6,292 nt of DNA from Paracoccaceae bacterium (GTDB taxonomy: Bacteria > Pseudomonadota > Alphaproteobacteria > Rhodobacterales > Rhodobacteraceae): NCBI GenBank assembly GCA_011523445.1, contig WTGT01000335.1, positions 1 through 6,292 on the forward strand, written 5' to 3'. Made by a program: the position numbers and the translations under genes. Below are positions 1-6,292 of this stretch, piece by piece (positions within the stretch are counted from its first letter, which is position 1; each line of letters opens with the position of its first letter). The notes under the pieces are model-generated. The model did not search any database, was not told the origin of the DNA, and saw only the letters and a program-made list of their open reading frames with translations.

Positions 1-170
1 GCACTGACCTGGACGTTGAATTCTCCCTGAAGAAAGGCGCCAAGTTCAGCAACAGAAATTGAATTCATGCCGTAAGCCGATAACGGCTCATCAGGGGCCC
101 CTTCATCATTACCACACAACTCAGCGACCTTTTCCATGATTTGTTTGACCACGGATGCAACAGAAAGTTG
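1..170 (-). other. Acyl carrier protein (ACP) domain, truncated by window edge
   Basis: The ACP carries the growing chain on a phosphopantetheine arm. After the linker, helix 1 reads VASVVKQIMEKVAELCG. The attachment site follows in LSAYGMNSISVAELGAFL, with the acceptor Ser at codon 60-62. The usual consensus is GLDSLMAVEL. Asp before the Ser is Asn here and Leu after it is Ile. About 55 residues are visible out of the usual 75-80, so the last helix is outside the window. Whether a terminal thioesterase, reductase or further module follows cannot be seen. Confidence 0.9.
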
Positions 171-3100
171 CTTGCTAGTGTTATCCTCAAAAAACCTCTG
201 GTTTGATATTAGGTAACCCAAGCGCATGTAATCAGGTGAATTGAAAGTCCATGGCACATTCTTGAATAAGGCAGTGACAAGATGATCACTATCCGGCATA
301 CATCTGAGTGCATAATCAAGATTGTACAGAGCAAATTTACAACTGATCGGTGGTGTACCAGCAGCTCGCATAATCCTCAGAACGTGAGGATTTCTTGAAG
401 CCATACCTACTTCTGCAACTGCAGCCATATTAAATGCAAGTGCTGGCAAACCACTGCGTTGTCGGAATGAGGCAAGACCATCTAGAAAAGCACTTGCTGC
501 ACTGTAATTCACTTGGCCCGGATTACCCAAAGTCGAGGATGTCGAGGACAGCATTACGAAATAATCAAGTGAAAGGTGTAAACTTGCCTTGTGCAGATTG
601 AGTGCTCCCAAAGCCTTTGGTGCAAAAACCTTATCAACTGATTCTGCTGTCATTTCTGTCATTGAACGATCATCAAGCATCCCAGCCAGATGAAAAATTC
701 CCTTAATCGGTAATTTGCACTCGTCCATACAACGTTGTACATCTTCCATAGACTGCACGTCGCCATGGAGTATATCAATGTCAACTTCTTCGTCCATTAG
801 GTTCAAATTGGAATTGCGGTAAATCCATTTAAAATCACGAAGGCGATTCGGATCACGATCCATGAGTGTGATATGGCGTGCACCCACACGAGTGAGGTAA
901 GTCAAAACGTTCAGACCAAATCCTCCCATACCTCCGGTAACCAGATATGTGGACTCTGGATCAAGGAATAGCCTTCGGTCAGCGATTGCCATGTCGTATT
1001 GTTCGTTCCTGTCAGGAGCAACAAGCAACAACTTGCCCTGATGTTGTCCCGAAATCATTTTACGCATAGCTGTCTCATACTCCGCTAACGAATATGTACT
1101 TACCTGCAAGGGTTTGACATAGCCTTGTCCAAGAAGGTCCAGACATGACATGCACAAAGAGCGAGAGAATAATGGATCATCCAGCATAAGACGATCCATG
1201 TCGATGGTTGCAAAACGCACGTTTTTTCTAATAACCCTCATACCGAGATTGCTGTCTGCATAAATATCAATCTTGCCTATTTCACAATGCCAGCCGCCCG
1301 GTCGCAAGGATTTCAGACAAAGTTTTATATGACGCCCGGCTAGGGAATTGAGAACGACATCAACACCCTCTCCATTGGTAGTAGCCATTAATGAATCATA
1401 CCAGTCATGACTGTGTGAATCAAAAGCACCCTTGGCACCCATTGCCATGAGTCTTGATCTCTTCTCATCCGTTCCAGCCGTCGTGTAGATTTCTGCACCA
1501 ACATGTTGTGCCAATTGCATTGCAGCCTGACCTACTCCTCCCATGGCAGAATGTATAAGTACCCGCATTCCCTTGCGGAGACGGGCCAGATGAATCAATG
1601 CATAATATGCCGTGATATACACGGAAAGTGATGCTGCTGCTTCATTCATGGTCAAGGTATCCGGTTTGGGAAAAACATGATTCCTGTTGACAATTATACG
1701 ATTGCCGATACATCCTCCATGCATCACAACAACCGGATCGCCTATACTGAACTCTGTGACATTGTCTCCTTTCCCAATGACTGTGCCACTTGCCTCCATA
1801 CCGATATCCTGTCCAATGGCAGAACGTTCATAACCCATTGGGGGTAGCATGTCCAGGATTACCATAATATCACGGAAATTAAGTCCTATAGCCTTGATCT
1901 CTATCGCCAGATCATCTGGTCCGGGGTCATTGTGTGTTACAGTCTCAATCCGCAACCCGCTTAACTGGCCGGGTTGTTTCACAAGCAACTTGTAGGTGGA
2001 ATCTTCATTGACAGGAACCAATGCTTCATCCTGCTTGATACCAACAAATCGCGGTACCCATGGCTGCTCGTTGCGAATTGCAACCTCACGTTCACGGAGA
2101 CTAACGCTCTTGAGCCATGCCAGACAGTTCAAATCTTCTTGATCACCGATATCCACTAGGCGAAAGTCAATCATCGCTTCTGAAATGACTTCGGCAGCCA
2201 TACTCCGTATTGCACCCCAAACCGCACATCCGCGTAAATCCTCGACCTGCATCGCAGCCTTGCTGGTGATAACGGTCAATCGGCATGTTTCAGATACACT
2301 GCCGGCTCGATGCTTTACAAGTGCATTGACGAAATCAATCAACCAACTGACAAACTTTGCTCCTGTCAGGTCATGAATATTGTTGTCACAGAAAATATCT
2401 ACTTCTTCCAGATCCGGTGCAGTCAACCAGTCAACTTCCTTGAATCTTTCCTCGTGATTCCAGACATCCAACTGCATGGGGTAGCTACCAACCTGGATAT
2501 CTGACCAACTTCTTGCAAGGCTGTCTGATTCTCCGAAGACCCACTGAACTCCAGGTTTTTTGTCCAGACAAACCTTAGAGGGTTGTAATACGGGAACTCT
2601 CAGCAAGACTGCATCGCTGTATTTGCCAACTAGGGTCCATCCTTGGACAGAAGAGACACCACGGGGTGGATTAATCAACAAAACCAATCCGCCCGGTGTT
2701 GTTATCTTCTCCCAAAACTGCCATGAATTATCTTCAACTCTCCCTTTTTCAAGATCAACAATAATCAGGTCAGCAGCATGTTGACTCAGTAAACCCCGGG
2801 AAAGATCAATCCCGTTCATATTTTCCTGCTCAAGATGTTGGAAGCGGACTACGATTTTTCTACTTTCCAAGGCATTAAACAGCTCGTTGGTGCATGATTC
2901 ATTGTCTCCGATCAGCCAATATTCGCTGGCGGAATTGACCTTGTTCATACACTCCCTGAATTTATTAAATATTGTTTTTTCAGGGCTCTTCTGACCAGCA
3001 AATTCGACAATCCGACAATTTCTTACAGGAACTTTTCCCAATAGGGATGCATACAGTGATTCATATGATATCCTGCCATCATCCAATTGTTCAGGCTGTA

Positions 3101-6100
3101 TAATTGTCGTCATGAATTTTTTCTGCCAGACAACCTGGTGTTTGTTTGATTCGAGATCGGAAAGGTGCTTGAGGGTTTTGGAACTTGAATAATTATCAAT
3201 ATACAGTGCGAGTTTACCCGTGGCACCATCATAGAAACTAAGCCGTCCACTGGAATTCTCACCCATCAGTACGGTCCTGTCACCAAATGAATCAATATGG
3301 ATTGGATTATCCCAGGGCAAATCAGCCACACATCTCATGCCGGGGGATGTAGGAGGGGTTAGGAATGTAACTCGCTCAATGCGCTTGGGCATTGAGAATA
3401 TATCAATGCAATTCATCAGGTTGTGTAGTAGGGATTGCAACCCTCCATCCAACTGGTTGGGGGGAAACACAAACCCTTCTTCCCGACCAAGTGTCCAAAA
3501 ATCCTTATCTACTTCAATATCAATTAACAACCTTCCATCGCGTCCCTGTGCCAGCACTTTTTTTACACTCTGGAAATTAGGACCATATTCAAAGGCATCG
3601 CCCAAGATTGCTGATGAACGCCCATAAAATTCTTCTCCAGTAGGGTAGGGACATGAATCGAATTGTGTAAGATCAACTTCAGCAAGATTCATCTTGGTCT
3701 CTTCGAGGGGTTGAGGGTCAATCAATTTAACATTGCCCCGGCAGTGTACGATGCTATTGGCATCAGGTTCAAAAGACATGGTTGAAATTGTGAATTCAAA
3801 CTCGTCATCAACTTCATCAATTGGTAACAGTTGAGTAAGCAAACGAACAGGAGTATCAGGAATAGGACAGGGTTGAAGAAATTCAACCATCTCAAAGAAT
3901 GCCGGCCTGCCTCCGATTGCTTCAAGTATCAACTCGATATAGCCAGCTGCTGGCATGATTGCAACACCATGGGCTTTGTGGTCCAAAAGCCATGGTAAAT
4001 TCCTGCTTGATAGCTGGTTCTCGAACAAGGGGTGATCACATTGGATGCGGCGACCCACCAGCGGTCCATCGACAGAAGGACCTCGTTTGAGGGTAAAATC
4101 TTCATCTTTGAATCGGTCAATGTGTCGTATGTCTGCCAGAGGATAGGGTGGAAGATGTGCCGTTAAGGGTTTGGGTCTTGGATACTGTGCATCAAAATCA
4201 AGATTTATACCTGCCATGTAGAGGCCTCCTAACATCCGACCAAAGTCAATACGGGAATCACTATCCCTTTCAAAAGAAGGGATGGATTCGACCTGATGAC
4301 GTGTAGCACCTAGACATTGGGAAATGACTGGCTGCAGGGAAGAATGAGGAGCAATTTCAAGTACACAACTTGGATCATACATTCCAACAGCTGAGGCCAT
4401 AGCTGCAGAAAATCGAACTTTCTCGCGTATGTTGGACCACCAGTATCCACTGTTTAACGTGGTTGCAACTTCACCAGTTACCGACGATATCATGGGTAAA
4501 TCGAATTTGAATGATCGCTTGTCAAGAAACGATAATTGATCCAATACATCTTTTTTAATTTCATCCATGGCCTTTGAATGGAATGCAATATTACCTGGCA
4601 AGAGGCCATGCTGGACATTTCGTGAGTCAAGTTCGTCCATGATGGGGCGCAAGTTTGACTCCACACCACAGATAACCGTATTTGCAGGTGAATTTTCGCA
4701 TGCAATATCGACTGTCAGTGATCCATTACCCTCGGGGTCGAAAGCAACATCCATCTCGTTGAGTAACGCTTCGACCCCTCCAAGGTCAAGACTGATTGCC
4801 AGCAAGCGACCTGAATGGGCTGTTCGTTGCTGCAAAGTCGAGCGTACATAGGCCAGATGGGTTGCATCTTCAAGGGACAAGGCACCGGTTGCATAGGCCG
4901 CAGCTACCTCACCAGAACTGTGTCCGATGACACAGTCAGGATAAACTCCCCAAGTCTTGAGCAATTCCAGAATGGAACATTGCACCATGAAAGTCACAGG
5001 TTGTGCCAGCTTGCACTCATCAAGATGAGATTGTTTGGCATTGAAACAGGCATCACGAAGGGAAAAACTCGAATGGGTTTTCCACAAATCATCAATAGTA
5101 TCAATTACTCGCCTGAAAACGGGGTTTGCATCATAAAGCTCCCTTCCACAACCTTGCCATTGCGCTCCCTGACCTGTAAAGACCATGACCAAGCGATCAT
5201 TATTCTCGTTAACCATTGAAGTAGGTTGATTTTCTGGAAATGTATCAAGGGCCTCAATCAACTCTTGGCGATTGTTCACTGTAAATGCTGTACGATAGGC
5301 AAAATGTGTACGACGAGTACTGAGGTTGCCTGCCAGAGTATATAGATCTGGCCGGGATTCATTAATTGACTTACGCAAAGCACCTACAACCGATGTGAGT
5401 GTTTCCATGTTTCGGGCAGAAACCGGTATCATTACACTGTCAGCAGGGGCTAGGGGAATTGACCATTTCTTGGGTGTTTTGGGACGGTATTCACTTACAA
5501 CACAATGTCCATTCGCTCCACCGAAGCCAAATGAATTAATGCCAAAAACAGTACTCCGTTCAGGAAACTCTTCACACTCAGTCTGTACATCCATGGGACA
5601 ACTGTGAAAATCTATGGCCGGATTGGGTATTACAAAATTATGTGAAGTCGGTGCAAAAGTCCGATGCTTCATCATTAGAATAACTTTCAACAAGGCCACA
5701 TGAAATGCGGCAGCTTCCATATGGCCTATATTGCTCTTGACACTTGAAACACGGAGGGGAACATCCCGGTTCTGGCCTCCATAGGCTTCAGCAATGGCAT
5801 TTCCTTCTATTGCATCACCAACTTCGGTGCCTGTGGCATGTGCTTCGATATAATCAAATTCACCGAGATTGCGACCTGCCCGAATTGCAGCCTCATGCAT
5901 CAAGTTTTTCTGGGAATGTATTGTCGGTGCCGTGATGGTACGACCCGGTGCCATCCCCATAGACTCATCGGCCGAACCTGCCGTGTTCAGTGCCGTAGAC
6001 TCTATGACTGCATAGATTTCATCGCCGTCATTTTCAGCGATAGAAAGTGGCTTCATGGCATAAACAAATGCTCCTTCGGATCGCATGTAGCCATTGGCAT

Positions 6101-6292
6101 CGGCATCGAATGACCGGCAGACCCCGTCGGGACTAATGATACCCATCTGACTGAAACTGCAACTCAATCTTCCAGTGCCTAGAAAGTTCACGGCACAGAC
6201 CAAGGCCTTATCACAATCTCCAGTCCTGATGGCATTCACAGCCGTGTGAAGAGCACTTAATCCGGCTGAACATGCTGTACAGCATGTCATTG
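1..6292 (-). CDS. Fully reducing type I polyketide synthase (KS-AT-DH-psiMT-psiKR-ER-KR-ACP), partial at both ends
   Basis: One uninterrupted minus-strand frame gives 2,096 complete codons (6290 to 3), numbered here from the first full codon at 6288-6290. Recognisable domains are a partial KS (residues 1-270), AT (about 365-680), DH (about 740-1037), a degenerate MT-like and structural KR-like core (about 1040-1415), ER (about 1430-1760), KR (about 1775-1965) and the start of an ACP (about 2040-2096). Such enzymes load malonyl-type extenders by AT, condense them on the KS, and take the beta-keto group to a saturated methylene through KR, DH and ER while the chain rides on the ACP. About 170 N-terminal KS residues and the ACP C-terminus lie outside the window, so the protein is probably at least 2,300 residues. 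No thioesterase, second module, promoter or start codon is visible. The domain order matches fungal HR-PKS, animal FAS and bacterial single-module PKS. Uninterrupted coding favours a bacterium. The product is unknown. Confidence 0.96.
171..389 (-). other. KR-ACP linker region
   Basis: This segment is the C-terminal tail of the KR and the linker to the ACP. It includes a stretch with LRIMRAAGTPPISCKFAL (about 322-380), which resembles the post-KR helix in which PKSs often carry a pattern like LxxxGixplspxeal. It is followed by DHLVTALFKNVPWTFNSPD, similar to the segment after the KR that often reads qvvvxxxDWxxf. No catalytic motif is present. Confidence 0.7.
390..965 (-). other. Ketoreductase (KR) domain, catalytic half, altered active site
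   Basis: The KR reduces the beta-keto group with NADPH. The dinucleotide loop TGGMGGFG (915-938) is canonical. An LDD motif in HLAGMLDDRSM (669-677) is typical of B-type KRs that give the D-hydroxyl. The catalytic Lys is in FAPKALGALNLH (codon 615-617). The catalytic Ser is in MLSSTSS (codon 543-545). The catalytic Tyr is in GQVNYSAAS (codon 504-506). The tetrad Asn, normally four residues after the Tyr (YAAAN), is Ser here (codon 492-494). The usual NWG after LPAL is FNMA (423-434). Lys, Ser and Tyr are kept and an active DH and ER sit downstream in the pathway, so activity is likely but not assured. Confidence 0.9.
1010..2000 (-). other. Enoylreductase (ER) domain, NADPH-dependent MDR family
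   Basis: The ER reduces the alpha,beta double bond to a saturated chain. The MDR substrate-domain motif is GLNFRDIM (1863-1886), followed by GQDIGMEASGTVIGKG, which matches the conserved GxExAGxVxxxG pattern. The nucleotide loop is HSAMGGVGQAAMQLAQHVGA (from 1553 downward), equivalent to HxAxGGVGxAAxQLA. Further conserved parts are VDVVLNSLAG and EIGKIDI, and the domain ends in GQHQGKLLLV. Where many modular PKS ERs have Tyr or Val after the NFRD helix (GMYPG-like), this one reads DMLPP, so Leu may occupy that position. The alignment there is approximate. The domain is complete and probably active. Confidence 0.93.
2050..2420 (-). other. Structural, non-catalytic KR-like subdomain (psiKR)
   Basis: This segment precedes the ER. 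It contains CRLTVITSKAAMQ, then GCAVWGAIRSMAAEV (about 2193-2226), then IDFRLVDIGD. These match the typical structural-KR pattern with LWVVTRGA, AxxWGLGRxxxxE and RLVDLD. In reducing PKSs and FAS this truncated Rossmann half packs against the catalytic KR while the ER is inserted between them in sequence. No nucleotide loop or catalytic Ser/Tyr is seen, as expected for this half. Confidence 0.8.
2590..3165 (-). other. Degenerate methyltransferase-like core (psiMT)
   Basis: Between DH and ER lies about 190 residues whose layout follows a class I methyltransferase without its SAM-binding signature. Where the glycine-rich motif I (LEIGAGTGG-like) is expected, the sequence reads RIVEFAGQKSPEK (around 2994-3011), which has a single Gly. 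Further on, HAADLIIVDLEKG occupies the place of the motif normally reading YDLViasnvLH, and FWEKITTPGGLVLLINP (about 2676-2730) matches the conserved LLkPGGxLlllE strand. Animal FAS and many reducing PKSs keep such a pseudo-methyltransferase as a structural element. C-methylation by this domain is unlikely. The fold assignment rests on motif order alone. Confidence 0.65.
3180..4080 (-). other. Dehydratase (DH) domain, double hotdog, catalytic residues intact
   Basis: The DH removes water from the beta-hydroxyacyl-ACP to give the trans enoyl intermediate. The first hotdog carries HPLFENQ followed by WLLDHKAHGVAIMPAAGYIE. This contains a perfect HxxxGxxxxP signature with catalytic His at residue 771 (codon 3978-3980). 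The motif YGPNFQ (3570-3587) matches the conserved YGPxFQ. The second hotdog has QLDGGLQ with catalytic Asp at residue 948 (codon 3447-3449) and the conserved Gln four residues later (3435-3437). Both catalytic residues and both hotdog halves are present, so the domain should be active. The length, about 300 residues, is normal. Confidence 0.94.
4081..4239 (-). other. Post-AT linker
   Basis: This short connector contains HLPPYPLADIRHID (about 4120-4157). It corresponds to the common post-AT motif with LPxYPFxxxxYW, which wraps back over the AT and KS-AT linker in PKS and FAS structures. The usual aromatic tail YW reads RHID here. No other function is seen. Confidence 0.7.
4240..5204 (-). other. 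Acyltransferase (AT) domain, malonyl-type extender loading
   Basis: The AT transfers the extender acyl group from CoA to the ACP. The N-terminal motif FTGQGAQWQG (around 5160-5185) is canonical. The nucleophile Ser is residue 458 in GHSSGEVAAAYA (codon 4917-4919). The substrate-carboxylate Arg lies in YVRSTLQQR. The catalytic His is residue 571 in NIAFHSKAMD (codon 4578-4580). All key residues are present, so the AT should be active in cis. The specificity motif reads IAFH. The FH end resembles the malonyl-specific HAFH motif rather than the methylmalonyl YASH, but the first position is Ile instead of His. Malonyl-CoA is the better guess, with low certainty because iterative and non-actinobacterial ATs do not follow the rule well. 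Confidence 0.93.
5205..5479 (-). other. KS-AT linker
   Basis: About 90 residues join the KS to the AT. They include the stretch MIPVSARNMETLTSVV, which matches the usual start of the linker (consensus like LPLSAxSxxAL), followed by LRKSINE and LAGNLSTRRTHFAYR. The latter resembles the widespread linker pattern with LAYTLxxRRxHFxxR. In solved type I PKS and FAS structures this segment folds as a small alpha/beta adaptor domain that fixes the AT beside the KS. No catalytic role is expected. Confidence 0.85.
5480..6292 (-). other. Ketosynthase (KS) domain, N-terminus outside window
   Basis: This domain does decarboxylative Claisen condensation of the growing chain with the ACP-bound extender. 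The nucleophilic Cys is residue 7 (6270-6272) in the motif CCTACSAGLSALH. The two catalytic His residues are residue 151 in EAHATGTEVGD (5838-5840) and residue 190 in KSNIGHMEAAA (5721-5723). The closing motif NSFGFGGANGH starts at residue 252 (5535-5537). The Cys-His-His triad is therefore complete and the domain is predicted to condense. A decarboxylating KSQ loading domain, which has Gln at the Cys position, is excluded. Three differences from the usual type I consensus stand out: CTACSAG replaces DTACSSS, HATGT replaces HGTGT, and GDAIE replaces GDPIE. About 170 residues before the Cys are missing because the window ends there. Confidence 0.95.
6270..6287. repeat. 18-bp perfect palindrome over the KS active-site codons
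   Basis: The sequence acatgctgtacagcatgt reads the same on both strands over all 18 bases. On the minus strand it encodes Thr-Cys-Cys-Thr-Ala-Cys, the KS nucleophile motif. It has no spacer, so it would be a poor hairpin. The simplest explanation is coincidence imposed by coding for this Cys-rich motif. I see no evidence that it is a protein-binding site. Confidence 0.5.

Noticed and set aside
532..549. Imperfect 9-bp tandem repeat (gtcgaggat / gtcgaggac)
   Set aside because: It encodes Ser-Ser-Thr-Ser-Ser-Thr in the KR catalytic Ser loop. The loop has the normal length, so it is not an insertion or expansion.
1974..2784. Cluster of short plus-strand open frames (61-74 codons)
   Set aside because: All are antisense to the psiMT-psiKR-ER part of the PKS frame and have low-complexity, unfamily-like translations.
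3722..4705. Three minus-strand open frames of 63-71 codons
   Set aside because: They lie on the same strand as the PKS but in a different frame. The PKS frame carries the DH HxxxGxxxxP and AT IAFH motifs through the same bases.
4815..5219. Plus-strand open frame of 134 codons
   Set aside because: It lies antisense to the AT and KS-AT linker coding sequence, has no recognisable motif, and the opposite strand carries canonical AT motifs such as GQGAQW and GHSSGE at the same place.
5326..6113. Plus-strand open frames of 63-93 codons over the KS region
   Set aside because: They are shadows of the KS coding sequence, whose motifs are clear on the minus strand.
6270..6287. Possible LexA-type SOS box around ctgtacag
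   Set aside because: A LexA box needs an 8-bp spacer between CTGT and ACAG. Here the halves abut, and the site is inside a coding active-site motif.
1..6292. Possible pseudogene, or a gene broken by frameshift
   Set aside because: Codon-by-codon reading of the minus strand found no stop or frame change, and domain motifs follow one another in the same frame.
1..6292. tRNA, rRNA, CRISPR array, insertion sequence or riboswitch
   Set aside because: The whole window is accounted for by protein-coding sequence, and no repeat arrays, terminal inverted repeats or RNA-gene signatures were seen.

Overview
The window lies wholly inside one protein-coding gene on the minus strand. Read as the reverse complement, one frame stays open from edge to edge: 2,096 full codons, positions 6290 down to 3, with no stop, frameshift or intron-like interruption. 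Neither the start nor the stop of the gene is in view. The product is a large multidomain type I polyketide synthase (PKS), or fatty-acid-synthase-like megasynthase, of the fully reducing kind.

In protein order, which runs from high to low coordinates, the layout is as follows. The C-terminal two thirds of a ketosynthase (KS, 6292 to about 5480) comes first, then a KS-AT linker. Next are an acyltransferase (AT, about 5200-4240), a post-AT linker, and a double-hotdog dehydratase (DH, about 4080-3180). A long core follows that resembles a degenerate methyltransferase (about 3165-2590) and then a structural, non-catalytic KR-like half (about 2420-2050). The enoylreductase (ER, about 2000-1010), the catalytic ketoreductase (KR, about 965-390) and the first part of an acyl carrier protein (ACP, about 170-1) complete the window. 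The order KS-AT-DH-psiMT-psiKR-ER-KR-ACP is that of animal FAS, fungal highly reducing PKSs and bacterial single-module reducing PKSs such as the mycocerosic acid synthase type. A single set of domains with a full reductive loop would extend and completely reduce an acyl chain. It could work iteratively to make a saturated, possibly methyl-branched lipid chain, or act as one module of an assembly line. The window cannot separate these two cases.

Most catalytic residues are present: KS Cys-His-His, AT Ser-His, DH His-Asp, ER and KR nucleotide loops, KR Lys-Ser-Tyr and the ACP Ser. Several normally conserved positions are altered. The KS nucleophile sits in CCTACSAG instead of DTACSSS. The KR has Ser where the tetrad Asn is expected and FNMA where NWG is usual. 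The AT specificity motif is IAFH, and the ACP has MNSI instead of LDSL.

The organism cannot be named from this stretch. More than 6 kb of uninterrupted frame and moderate base composition (roughly mid-40s % GC by eye) fit a bacterium better than a fungus or animal, and argue against a high-GC actinomycete. Marine or symbiotic bacteria carrying single-module reducing PKSs are a plausible guess only. I found no RNA genes, mobile elements, CRISPR arrays, promoters or terminators, and the short ORFs on both strands are shadows of the PKS gene.
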